Under the pieces are notes generated by a model, which saw nothing but the letters and a program-made list of their open reading frames with translations, was not told the DNA's origin and searched no databases. Both the position numbers and the translations under genes were made by a program. 64,000 nucleotides of DNA from Kribbella antibiotica (GTDB taxonomy: Bacteria > Actinomycetota > Actinomycetes > Propionibacteriales > Kribbellaceae). Positions 36,533 through 45,170 of the stretch are shown here, one piece after another (the stretch's first letter is position 1; every line of letters starts with the position of its first letter). Location: assembly GCF_004349055.1 (NCBI RefSeq), contig NZ_SMKX01000006.1, positions 1-64,000 of the forward strand, in the 5' to 3' direction.

Positions 36533-36577
36533 AACGTCCGAAAGACCGGAGGGCCCGCGTCCGGTCCTTCGGACGTT
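36533..36577 (+). terminator. Hairpin terminator after DUF2238 gene
   Basis: AACGTCCGAAAGACCGGA (36533-36550) and TCCGGTCCTTCGGACGTT (36560-36577) form an 18-bp stem with one mismatch and a 9-nt loop. It lies 8 bp after the stop. A GTT sequence ends it without a long T-tract. Confidence 0.7.
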
Positions 36578-36699
36578 GTGACGGTGGCGGGCGGACGTTC
36601 GACGGCAAGCGCTCGACGCTCCGGCTCGGTGACAAGCTCACGGGTCCCCCACCAATCCATGGGTCTACCCACCAGGTGGTGCGGCAGGTGCGCCCCGAC

Positions 36700-36791
36700 C
36701 CCATTTGATGGGCTGACCCATGCGCTTGTGGGTGGGCTCATCGCATGCGGTGGGCCCACCCACAACCCGGTGGGCTGACCCATCAAATGGG
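36700..36791. repeat. Nested palindrome downstream of helicase gene
   Basis: CCCATTTGATGGG starts at 36700 and its reverse form CCCATCAAATGGG ends at 36791; the flanking TGACCCA/TGGGCTG extend the arms to 21 bp with few mismatches. Inside, TGTGGGTGGGC (36727-36737) and GCCCACCCACA (36754-36764) form a perfect 11-bp stem. Each outer arm is itself a short palindrome. The whole stretch 36650-36790 is packed with TGGGT/ACCCA words, unlike the flanking coding DNA. It lies between the helicase stop (36822) and the terminator at 36577. It may be a terminator, a protein-binding array or the remains of a mobile element. I see no gene in 36526-36821. Confidence 0.6.
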
Positions 36792-36821
36792 ACCCGCGGA
36801 CGAGGGCGGTGACCGAGGGGG

Positions 36822-39800
36822 TTAGGCGTCGGTGGGGCGGTGGAGGGTTTCCAGGAGGTGGGTTAGCACTTTGTCTGGGGATTGGATCCAGTCGGCGGTG
36901 AGGACGTGGTGGACTCGCCAGCCGGTGGTTTTGAGGGCGGCTGGGTGGGTGGTGAGGCGTTCTAGGAGGGTGTCGGCGGAGACTCGGGCTGGGGTGTCTA
37001 CGAGGACTGCCATGCGGTAGCCGGGGTCGCCGGGGAGGCGGAGGGCCAGGTCGCAGCGGAAGACGGAGTTGCCGACGGTGGTTTCGACCTCGACGCCATG
37101 GGCTTCCAGCGCCTCGCGGAGTTGGGTGACAACGGCAGCCTGTACGGCGGTAGCAGTCGCCGGTGCGGACGCGCGACGGGCTGGGGCGGTGAACGAGGCG
37201 AGCGCGGCGCGGGCTGCGGGGACGTCGCCTCGGGAGACTGCGGAGGCGTAGCCGAGGAATCGGCGGAGGGTGTTGGCGCCGTCGTTGTAGGTGTTGGTGA
37301 TCGCCTCGGGCTCGATGCTGCTGACGACGACCATGTGGTGGCGGGCTCGGCTGAAGATGACGTTCAGGCGCTTCTCACCGCCGGAGGTGTTGATCGGGCC
37401 GAAGTTCATCAGCATGCGGCCGTCGGCACCGGCGGCGTAGCAGACGCTCATCAGGATGATGTCGCGCTCGTCGCCCTGGACGTTCTCCAGGTTCTTCACG
37501 AACAGGCCGACGTCTTGCTCGCCCTGCGTCCGCACCTGTTCCGCGTCGTAGAGCGCGCCGAACTCAGGATCGCCCTCCGCCAGTTCGTCCAGCGCACGCT
37601 CGATTTCGGTCTGCTGGGCCTCGGAGAACGCGACAATCCCGATGCTCTTCCCGGTCTCCCGCGACAACAGCTCTCGCACGAGTTCCGCGATCCAGCGGGC
37701 CTCGGCCGGGTTGGTCCGCCGTACGTAGACGCCGTCGGCCAGCCGGATCGAGGTGATGCTGCCGTTCAGCAGGCTGTCGCAGACCTCGCTCACCATCGGC
37801 GCGTCCGAGCGCAGGAGCCACGGCGGCGCGACGTTGGCCGGGAGCCGATCCGGGACTGTGGCCAGCCGGCTTTGGTAGAACGCCGAGTTGCTGAACGAAA
37901 TCAGCGCCTCCGAACGACTGCGGTAGTGCCAGGTGAGCATCGTGGAGGCGAGTCGCAGCGCACTGATCGAGAGGAAGCTGTCCTCTGTCAACGCGACCCC
38001 GACCTGCTCCGAGGACTCCTCCTCAAGATCCCCATCCGAGCGGACCCGGAAGTACTGCGTCGGCGGCAGCTGCATCTGGTCGCCGACGACGACCACCTGC
38101 GGCGCCCGATGGAGGGCCGGAATCGCTTCCTCCACTGGGATCTGGCTCGCCTCGTCGTACACGACGACATCGAAGTCCGCGGTCAGTGGCAACGTGTCCG
38201 ACACCGACGACGGACTCATCAACCAGACCGGCCGGAGCGCAGACACCACGGCACCCGGAGCACCCGAAGCCAGGTCGCGGATCGACCGGTACCGCATCAC
38301 CTTGCCGAACTCGTGCTCCACCTCCCGCCGTCCGGTCGCGAACTGCTTCTTCCGAGCGCGGTCGTCCGGCGACATCCCGGTGACGCTCTGCTCGGAATGC
38401 TGAACCTCAGCGAGGAACCGCCGCCGAACCCCCGCGACGATCACCTCCGCCTCGAGCTCGGTCAGCTCGTCGTACACGACTCCCAGCTCGCCGACGATCG
38501 AATCCACCCGCGCTGACGGCAACCGCAGCGCCGCGGCCGATCGGGCCCGCTCCCATTCCGCCGCACACACGGAGTACTCAAGCTCATCAGGTGACGCGTC
38601 CAATCGCCGTACCGCGGTCTGCACGGTCGTCGATGCGGTCTGCAATTCGCGCAGCACCGGACCGACCGCCCGCACGACAGAGTCCGCGGCGATGAGTCGA
38701 TCCACCATCTCGCGGAGCGCGTCGACAGTCAGCGCCGCGTACTCCGCATCCAGCAGCTCCTGCGTCGGCCCCGAGGCAGCATCAAGCGCGCCCGCCAGCA
38801 ACACCAACCGCTCCGGTACGCCGTCCGCCAGCGCGAACCGCCAATCCGGCAACCGGGAATCAGCGCGGACCGCGGCCAGCCGCTCGACCAGCTCGCGCGG
38901 ATCGTCCACGCCCCACTCGGCCCGCTGCTGCTCGGCATGCGCAACCACTGCTGCAGTCGCCGAATGTGCAGCCACCAAGTCCGTCAGTATCTCCACCACG
39001 GCCGGCCGCACGGCCCGGCCCGAGCTGTCGAACCGGCTGTTCACCAGGCTCTTGACGCGTCGCCAATCCCCAGCCAGGAAGGAAAAAGGACCACCTTCCT
39101 TGCTCTGGGCAATGATCAGGGCCGACTTGGCATCGGCCGGAGCCAACGGCTCACTCCACCCCGCTGCACCCTCCCAAGCACTCCGCTCGGCGCCGGCCAA
39201 TCGCTCTCGCTCCGCGGCACTCGAGGCGAGACGCATGGCAGCATCCGAGCGTGGATCCAGCGCCTGCGCCCGATCCCGCCCGGCTAGGGGCGCCAACACC
39301 CGCCCCAACCTGGCGAGCGCCGCCACCTGACCCACAGTCCAATCACTCTCAGCCTCGGCTGTGATTGCTGCGGTTAGGGCGTCGGCAACGGTCGTCCATG
39401 CAGTGCGGACTGTGCGGGCGCGGTCGGACAGCTCGTCATCCGCCCAGCGAGCGGCAGCTACGTAGGCCAATGGGCTCCGAGCCAGCACTCCTCCGGTCTG
39501 CGGATCGGCGCTCGCCAGCTCTCGAGCTATCGCACGGACGGCATCGCGCGCAGGCCACCACTCGGCGGCCCGCGGAATCAGGTCGCCCTCAGCCTCGAAG
39601 CGATGGTCACGGAGCTCGGCGAGGCGGTCGACAACCTCCCGGAGCCGGGGTGAGCCCGCAGCCAGGATGCCCTCGAAATCGCCGACGGCGACCAGCAACC
39701 GGTCAACCCGGGCGACCAACTCGGAGCGCCGTTCGGTCAACTCGTCGAGGTTGTCCTCGCTGGCCAGCCAGGCTTCGTAGGTCTCGCGCAGCCCGTGCAC

Positions 39801-41849
39801 GAACGCCTTCTTGTCCGCCTGCGAGTCGTGGATCAGCGTGCACAACCCGTCCAGCCGCCGGCTCGCCAGCCGCGCGTGCACAACATCCAGCGCCGCCCGC
39901 TTCTGGCACACGAACAGCACTCGCTGCCCGCGCGCCACGAAGTCCGCGATCATGTTGGTGATCGTCTGCGACTTCCCCGTCCCCGGCGGCCCTTGGATCA
40001 CAAAGCTCTCGCCACGCTGCGCCCGCGCGATCGCACCGACCTGCGAACCGTCCGCCGGCACGACGAGGTGTCGCTCCCCCACCGGCAGCTCCGGCGGCAC
40101 CGGGCTGATCGGTCGCGGCCGATCCGAGAACAACTGATCGAACGACGCCGCGCTCTCACCCGAAGAAAGCAGCTCGTCGTAGTCGCGGACCAGCCCCAAC
40201 GTCCGGTAGTTGAAGTTCGCCAGCGACACCGCACACAAGTCGACGTCCCACGAATACGGTCCGCCGCCCGTGTCGAGCGAATAGGTGTCAGTCTCGATCG
40301 CCGCCGGATGCCGCGGCTCCGCGCCCAGCGCGACCCCCAGCGGCAGCACCTGCTGGACGATCTGCGACCGGAAGATCTGCACCCCGAGCGGCTGATAGTC
40401 CGACCGCCGGTACGAATACGCATACTGCTTGCCCGTGAAACCGACAGCTCCGCGCCGCTTGCCCCGCTGGTAGCTGCGCAGTTTCACGATCGCCCGCTGC
40501 CGCACGAGGTCGATCCGCGGCTTCTCCTGCAGGTGCAGCTGCAACCCTGGCTCGGTCGCCTGAATCTCCTTCGCCAGCCGCTCGTGGAGCATCATCAGCG
40601 CACCACGCTCGGACAGATCCACCGTCTCCGGCAACGTGATCCCGTACAGCTGATGCAAGTGATGACGCAGTGTCGGATTGACCTCGGCGATCGGATCAGT
40701 CACCCGGATCGTGTACGAGTCACGCACTCCGCGCTTCTTCGCCAGCTCAACCTTCACCAGGACCAAGGGCGAGGCCAGTCGCGTCCCCGGATCGTTCTTC
40801 AGGTCATGCCAGCGCAGGAACGCCGGCACCAACCGCAACTGATCCTGCCCGTACTCCGTCCGGTCCCGACGCGCCGTCGCGATCAGCTTGTCCAGCGTGC
40901 TCGCCGCGTACGGCGCCTCGTCGTACCGGATCCACTTACCGAGCGCCTGGGTCTTCCCCAGCAGTTGCGCTGCCAGGTCGTCGCGCCACGTGAACAACTG
41001 CTCCGCGCGGATCGTGCGGACGTCGAGCATCAGCGGCACCGACACCTCGGTCAGGTTCAGCGTCTGGCCGGTCGGGCGGAAGTTGATCAACCGGTTCCGC
41101 CGCGACAGATCAAAGAGCCGGTTCCGGAGCGCGCCGAGCACCGCCGTACGGCGGTCAGCTCCCGCAGCCGTGATCGCGGTGACGTCGAAGTCGAGCGGCT
41201 GGTCGCGGTAGTTCTCCAGCTGCTCGATCAGCGAGTGCAGATCCTGCGCCCGGCGGTGCCGATCCGGCTCGGCCATCTGCGCGGCGATCGAGACGATCAC
41301 CGGATGCAGTTGCGGCGCCAGCCGATAAAGGTTGCCGCGGGCATCGATCAGCTCGGCCACGTCCTCCGGACGGGACAGATCCAGGCCGATCCCCAGCGCC
41401 AGCAGTAGCTGGCCGAGGCTGTAGACATCGGTCAGCGGGTCGTGATGGCCGACCACGTGCTCCCAGCTCTGCCACCCCGGCACATGCGTCGGCGCAGTGA
41501 TCGCATCCGGAACGGGCTCAACCACCGACGTCTTGGCCCGACCACCGTCCGAACCGAGATCCAGCTCCGCCTGGCGATGCGCCACCACCTCGACGGCCGA
41601 GCTTCGTGGCCCCTGGCGACGGTCGATCTCCATCACGGCCAGGGTCGGTCGCCCGGCATCCTCGGGCCCGAACCCAAGCTGATGCTGATCATCAACAGTC
41701 AGCCGATCCAGCCCACGCAGCGGCGCCACCAGCCCTCGCTCGTGCACCTCGGCAGTCGCCCGGAACAGCGGCAGCACTGCGGCGAGCAGCGCATCGCTCC
41801 CGAGGCCATCCTCGGTCACGGCCAGCACGACCAACTCTTCGGCGCTCAC
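36822..41849 (-). CDS. Pseudokinase-DUF4011-SF1 helicase-Vsr-like nuclease
   Basis: This 1675-residue protein starts at GTG 41849, overlapping the protease stop as GTGA. Residues ~25-220 resemble a kinase C-lobe (AEVHERGLV, WQSWE, DVYSLGQLLLAL) whose HRD and DFG are replaced. Residues ~238-600 hold a DUF4011 region (ALRNRLFDLSRRNRLINF). A split superfamily 1 helicase follows: Walker A GPPGTGKSQT with K626, Walker B VVYDEASQIP with D1232-E1233, then LTWHYRSRSEALI, VQGDERDIILMSV and RLNVIFSRAR. Residues ~1570-1675 are a Vsr/MTES_1575-like nuclease (FRCDLALRLPGD with D1600, AVLVDTP, WRVHHVLTADWI). The DUF4011-helicase-Vsr core resembles the anti-phage protein Hhe. The protease partner and pseudokinase lobe suggest a protease-coupled nucleic-acid defence system, which is inferred. 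Confidence 0.85.
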   Translation of the reverse strand: MSAEELVVLAVTEDGLGSDALLAAVLPLFRATAEVHERGLVAPLRGLDRLTVDDQHQLGFGPEDAGRPTLAVMEIDRRQGPRSSAVEVVAHRQAELDLGSDGGRAKTSVVEPVPDAITAPTHVPGWQSWEHVVGHHDPLTDVYSLGQLLLALGIGLDLSRPEDVAELIDARGNLYRLAPQLHPVIVSIAAQMAEPDRHRRAQDLHSLIEQLENYRDQPLDFDVTAITAAGADRRTAVLGALRNRLFDLSRRNRLINFRPTGQTLNLTEVSVPLMLDVRTIRAEQLFTWRDDLAAQLLGKTQALGKWIRYDEAPYAASTLDKLIATARRDRTEYGQDQLRLVPAFLRWHDLKNDPGTRLASPLVLVKVELAKKRGVRDSYTIRVTDPIAEVNPTLRHHLHQLYGITLPETVDLSERGALMMLHERLAKEIQATEPGLQLHLQEKPRIDLVRQRAIVKLRSYQRGKRRGAVGFTGKQYAYSYRRSDYQPLGVQIFRSQIVQQVLPLGVALGAEPRHPAAIETDTYSLDTGGGPYSWDVDLCAVSLANFNYRTLGLVRDYDELLSSGESAASFDQLFSDRPRPISPVPPELPVGERHLVVPADGSQVGAIARAQRGESFVIQGPPGTGKSQTITNMIADFVARGQRVLFVCQKRAALDVVHARLASRRLDGLCTLIHDSQADKKAFVHGLRETYEAWLASEDNLDELTERRSELVARVDRLLVAVGDFEGILAAGSPRLREVVDRLAELRDHRFEAEGDLIPRAAEWWPARDAVRAIARELASADPQTGGVLARSPLAYVAAARWADDELSDRARTVRTAWTTVADALTAAITAEAESDWTVGQVAALARLGRVLAPLAGRDRAQALDPRSDAAMRLASSAAERERLAGAERSAWEGAAGWSEPLAPADAKSALIIAQSKEGGPFSFLAGDWRRVKSLVNSRFDSSGRAVRPAVVEILTDLVAAHSATAAVVAHAEQQRAEWGVDDPRELVERLAAVRADSRLPDWRFALADGVPERLVLLAGALDAASGPTQELLDAEYAALTVDALREMVDRLIAADSVVRAVGPVLRELQTASTTVQTAVRRLDASPDELEYSVCAAEWERARSAAALRLPSARVDSIVGELGVVYDELTELEAEVIVAGVRRRFLAEVQHSEQSVTGMSPDDRARKKQFATGRREVEHEFGKVMRYRSIRDLASGAPGAVVSALRPVWLMSPSSVSDTLPLTADFDVVVYDEASQIPVEEAIPALHRAPQVVVVGDQMQLPPTQYFRVRSDGDLEEESSEQVGVALTEDSFLSISALRLASTMLTWHYRSRSEALISFSNSAFYQSRLATVPDRLPANVAPPWLLRSDAPMVSEVCDSLLNGSITSIRLADGVYVRRTNPAEARWIAELVRELLSRETGKSIGIVAFSEAQQTEIERALDELAEGDPEFGALYDAEQVRTQGEQDVGLFVKNLENVQGDERDIILMSVCYAAGADGRMLMNFGPINTSGGEKRLNVIFSRARHHMVVVSSIEPEAITNTYNDGANTLRRFLGYASAVSRGDVPAARAALASFTAPARRASAPATATAVQAAVVTQLREALEAHGVEVETTVGNSVFRCDLALRLPGDPGYRMAVLVDTPARVSADTLLERLTTHPAALKTTGWRVHHVLTADWIQSPDKVLTHLLETLHRPTDA

Positions 41850-43003
41850 TCGGCCGCCTCCCCGACCAGCCGAGCGCGTTCCTTGTCGCTCCACCCGAGC
41901 TCGCTGTCCGCAACATCGACGTACCCACCAAGCCCAGTACGACGGGCAATCCCGAGCGACGCGATCAGCCCATCAGCACCGGTATCGGGATCAGCGGTGG
42001 CCAGGTCCAGCAGCAGGTACGCCAGATAGCGCCTGGTGGAGTCGGCCAACGGCCGGGGTCGAGGCAATGGCGCGCCATCAACCGGCCGCACCGTCAGCGG
42101 CTCGTCGAACCGCAACACCGACCCAGGCACCCCCAACGGCCCCGGCGGATCCGCGAACCCGGCCGCCGCCACCGCGACCGCTTCCGTCGCCAACCCGTCC
42201 GTCCCAGCGATCAACGCCGCGAAGTCCCGACTGACCTCAGCCAGCAACTCGGCATCGAGCAGATCGGGCGCATCCACGTCGAGCGCGCCGGTGACCACGG
42301 ACTCCACGTTCTCCTCCGCCAGCCAGCCCTTCAACGCCCAGGCCCGCATCACCGCCTCGGGATGCGACGTCCCCCGGCTCCCCGAACTCAGATCGACCGT
42401 CTCCGCCTGCCGCAGGTACGCCGCCGGGTCCGCCGAACTCAGCCCGGTCTCCAGCTTCAGCAACGCGCGAATCGTCGTACCGAGGTCGCCGCACGCGGTC
42501 AGTGCACCGCGGTCGGCAAACAGCTCGGTCGCCAGCGACCAGCGTCGATGCGTCTCCAGATATTGCGCCGACGTCCGCGCGTCACCCGCCGCCGCATCAA
42601 GCAAACGATCGACAGCGAGATACGCGCCGTCCTCGCTCTGCCACAACAGCCGATGGGCCAGCTCGTGCCCAATGACGGCCGTCAGCTCGTCTTCGTCCAG
42701 CCGATCGATCAGGGCGCCCTGGAACAGCACGACCGCCCGCCCAGCCTGATGCAGGTACGACGCGTTGGGCGCGCCGTTCACCTGGTAATACTCGACCGCG
42801 CTGTCCATCTCGAGGGCCTCAGCAGCACGCTGACCGGCCCGATGCACGCCCGGGTGTGCGTCAGCGGTCAGGAGATAGGCATTCCGGCGCAAGGCATCGT
42901 CGAGCTCGCCGTCGGGCGCACCCCGCAACGCAGCCCACGCAGCCTCGTCCTGACGGCGGACAACCGTCAGGACGGCTCGGTGATAACCCAGGACGGACAA
43001 CAT
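41846..43003 (-). CDS. Soluble M48-like zinc metalloprotease
   Basis: The 385-residue protein has the zinc protease motif VIGHELAHRLL (H113, E114, H117) and a downstream ELFADRGAL (E160...D164) matching the ExxAD third-ligand motif of M48 peptidases. An M48-type HEAT/TPR-like C-terminal region without membrane helices follows. M48 enzymes such as HtpX and BepA are usually membrane-bound or periplasmic; this one has no signal or transmembrane segment, so it should act in the cytoplasm. ATG 43003 lies 10 bp from a long palindromic element. It is translationally coupled to the pseudokinase-helicase-nuclease gene. A role in cleaving a host or phage protein after helicase activation is a hypothesis. 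Confidence 0.8.
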   Translation of the reverse strand: MLSVLGYHRAVLTVVRRQDEAAWAALRGAPDGELDDALRRNAYLLTADAHPGVHRAGQRAAEALEMDSAVEYYQVNGAPNASYLHQAGRAVVLFQGALIDRLDEDELTAVIGHELAHRLLWQSEDGAYLAVDRLLDAAAGDARTSAQYLETHRRWSLATELFADRGALTACGDLGTTIRALLKLETGLSSADPAAYLRQAETVDLSSGSRGTSHPEAVMRAWALKGWLAEENVESVVTGALDVDAPDLLDAELLAEVSRDFAALIAGTDGLATEAVAVAAAGFADPPGPLGVPGSVLRFDEPLTVRPVDGAPLPRPRPLADSTRRYLAYLLLDLATADPDTGADGLIASLGIARRTGLGGYVDVADSELGWSDKERARLVGEAAE

Positions 43004-43013
43004 GGCGGCAACC

Positions 43014-43180
43014 TAGTGTCGGGAGTCGGGAGGTCGGCGAGTGCCGGAGGGGTCCAGGTGCGTGCATCGCAAGGCGGAGGAGCGTCCTCGATGCGGTGTT
43101 CATCGTGGATGCTTCTCCAACGCAGCGAGGTGCGTGCCTGGGCGCCTCCGGTGCCGTCGAACTTCTGACTCCCGACACTA
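43014..43180. repeat. Long-hairpin element, copy 2, with perfect terminal repeats
   Basis: The element begins TAGTGTCGGGAGTC (43014-43027) and ends GACTCCCGACACTA (43167-43180), perfect 14-bp terminal inverted repeats. Pairing continues inward (GGAGGTCGGCG/CGTCGAACTTCT, CCGGAGG/CCTCCGG) to the apex CCTCGATG (43086-43093), CATCGTGG (43101-43108). The core matches copy 1 at 4283-4444. It occupies most of the space between the siderophore ATPase and the protease gene and forms the upstream region of the protease operon. No transposase is nearby. A MITE-like repeat or a structured RNA leader are both possible. Confidence 0.7.
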
Positions 43181-43207
43181 ATCGGGCCCGCCGACAAATT
43201 GGATCGG

Positions 43208-44137
43208 TCAGCGTTCCGAGGGCTTGCAGACCCCGTTCGCGGCCGCCGAAGCAGCTAGTGCGGCCACGGCGGAGTTGCTCGCAACCATGTCCTGAACGCG
43301 GTCGGTCCGGGTGGTGTGCCGACCCAGCGGCACGACCATCGGCGTACCGGCGACCGGGTCCGGGATGATCTTCACGTGCAGCCCGAAGACGTCGTGCACG
43401 ACCTCTTCGGTGATCACGTCCGCCGGGTTGCCCTTGGCAACGATCGCGCCGTTCTTCATCGCGATCAGGTGGTCGCCGAACCGGCAGGCCTGGTTCAGGT
43501 CGTGCAGCACCAGGACGATGGTGCGGTTGTCGCGCTTGTTCAGGTCGACGAGCAGATCGAGGACCTCGAACTGATGCGTCAGGTCGAGGAAGGTGGTCGG
43601 CTCGTCGAGCAGCAGGATGTCGGTCTCCTGGGCGAGCGCCATCGCGATCCAGACCCGCTGGCGCTGACCACCGGACAGCTCGTCGATCGGCCGGTCGGCG
43701 AGCTCCAGGACGCTGGTCGAGGTCATCGCGTCCGCGACCGCCTCGTCGTCGGCCTTGGTCCACTGCCGGATCCAGCGCGTCCGCGGGTAGCGGCCGCGAC
43801 CGACCAGGTCGGCGACCGTGATGCCTTCCGGCGCGGTCGGTGACTGCGGCAGCAGACCCAGCTGGGTGGCGACCTCACGGGTCGGGATCGACTGAATGCT
43901 CTTGCCGTCCAGCAGCACCCTGCCCTTGGACGGCTTGAGCAGCCGGGCCAGTGTCTTCAGCAGCGTGGACTTACCGCACGCGTTCGCGCCGACGATGACG
44001 GTGATCTTGCCGGTGGGGATCTCGACCGACAGGTCGGCGATGATCTGCCGCTGGTCGTAGCCGACGGCCAGCCCCTCGGCCGCAAGGCTGTGCTTGGTCT
44101 CGGGCTTCTCCACGGAGTTCTCCATCTCAGCCACCAC
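43208..44137 (-). CDS. Iron-siderophore ABC transporter ATP-binding protein
   Basis: This 309-residue FepC/FecE-type ATPase has Walker A GANACGKST, signature LSGGQRQRVWIAMAL, Walker B ILLLDEPTTFLD and switch His VLVLHDLNQA, with the family segment GLLPQSPTAPEGITVADLVGRGRYP. The first codon is GTG 44137, with in-frame alternatives GTG 44134 and ATG 44125; the upstream permease ends at 44127. It energises the two FecCD permeases. The ~40-residue Ala-rich C-terminal tail is longer than in most relatives. Confidence 0.93.
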   Translation of the reverse strand: MVAEMENSVEKPETKHSLAAEGLAVGYDQRQIIADLSVEIPTGKITVIVGANACGKSTLLKTLARLLKPSKGRVLLDGKSIQSIPTREVATQLGLLPQSPTAPEGITVADLVGRGRYPRTRWIRQWTKADDEAVADAMTSTSVLELADRPIDELSGGQRQRVWIAMALAQETDILLLDEPTTFLDLTHQFEVLDLLVDLNKRDNRTIVLVLHDLNQACRFGDHLIAMKNGAIVAKGNPADVITEEVVHDVFGLHVKIIPDPVAGTPMVVPLGRHTTRTDRVQDMVASNSAVAALAASAAANGVCKPSER

Positions 44138-45170
44138 TTCCCACCCGGTTCGTCCGAGCCAGCAGATACATCAGGTACGGAGCGCCCACGACGCCGGTCA
44201 CTACCCCGACCGGCAACTGCGTTTCGCCGAACGCATGCTGGGCAATCAGGTCGGACACGGCCACCACCAGCGCACCGATCAGCGCGGAGGTGATCATCGC
44301 CGGTCCCGGCGACCGGGTGAGCCGGCGCGCGATCGGCGGGCCGACGAACGCGACGAACCCGATCGGGCCGGCCGCAGCCGTCGCAACTGCCGCCAGGAAC
44401 ACACCCACCACGATCAGCCCGAGCCGCGAGCTCTCCACCCGCAGACCCAGCCCGTACGCCGTCTCGTCGCCGAGCTGCAGAATGCGCAGCCGGTGCACAA
44501 GCCAGACCGACAGCGGCGCGCTGATCGCCAGCGTGACCGTCATCGCCTGGACGTTCGACCAGTCCCGCCCGTTCAGCGAGCCGGTGAGCCAGATCAGCGC
44601 CTGCTGGGCGATCTCGACCCGCGCTTTGGTCAGCAGGAAGGACGTGATGCTGGTGGCGATCGCACCGATCCCGATCCCGATCAGGATCAACCGGTAGCTC
44701 GACACCCCGTGCCGCCAGGCCAGGACGTACATGATGAACGCGGTCAGGATCGCGCCGGCGATGGCGAACCCGGACACCGCCAGCCCGGTCATCCCGAGCG
44801 TGACGATCGCGAACACGGCGAACGCACTGGCGCCGTACGTGACACCGATGATGTCGGGGCTGGCCAGCGGATTGCGGGCGATGCTCTGGAAGATCGCACC
44901 GGACATGCCGAGCGCCGCGCCCACCATCAGGCCGGTCAGGGCCCGCGGCAACCGGAGCCGGTTCACGATGAACTCGGTGGCCTTGTCACCGCCACCGAAC
45001 AGCGTCTTCACAACGTCGATGACCGGGATCTTGAAGTCACCCAGCGACAGCGAGACGCAGAACGTGACGAAGACGAGCATCGCCAGTACGCCGATCACGG
45101 CGACCGTGCGCGCCTGCCGGACCGCTCGCGCATGGCTGATGATGTGGACTGCTTCTTCGGCGGTGGTCAC
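44127..45170 (-). CDS. FecCD-family siderophore permease (second)
   Basis: The 347-residue permease has about ten helices and the FecCD signature RLPRALTGLMVGAALGMSGAIFQSIARNPLASPDIIGVTYGA, with GPIGFVAFVGPPIARRL near the C-terminus. It overlaps the other permease by 4 nt (start ATG 45170). Together they form the membrane part of a BtuCD-type importer for a ferric siderophore. Confidence 0.93.
   Translation of the reverse strand: MTTAEEAVHIISHARAVRQARTVAVIGVLAMLVFVTFCVSLSLGDFKIPVIDVVKTLFGGGDKATEFIVNRLRLPRALTGLMVGAALGMSGAIFQSIARNPLASPDIIGVTYGASAFAVFAIVTLGMTGLAVSGFAIAGAILTAFIMYVLAWRHGVSSYRLILIGIGIGAIATSITSFLLTKARVEIAQQALIWLTGSLNGRDWSNVQAMTVTLAISAPLSVWLVHRLRILQLGDETAYGLGLRVESSRLGLIVVGVFLAAVATAAAGPIGFVAFVGPPIARRLTRSPGPAMITSALIGALVVAVSDLIAQHAFGETQLPVGVVTGVVGAPYLMYLLARTNRVGSGG

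Noticed and set aside
36526-36821. A small ORF (36578-36778) in the gap downstream of the helicase
   Set aside because: It runs through the nested palindrome, has no ribosome-binding site and encodes only Arg/Pro/Gly-rich sequence.
39795-41408. A 537-codon plus-strand frame inside the helicase gene
   Set aside because: Arg/His/Gln-rich antisense shadow; the minus-strand frame has continuous helicase motifs.
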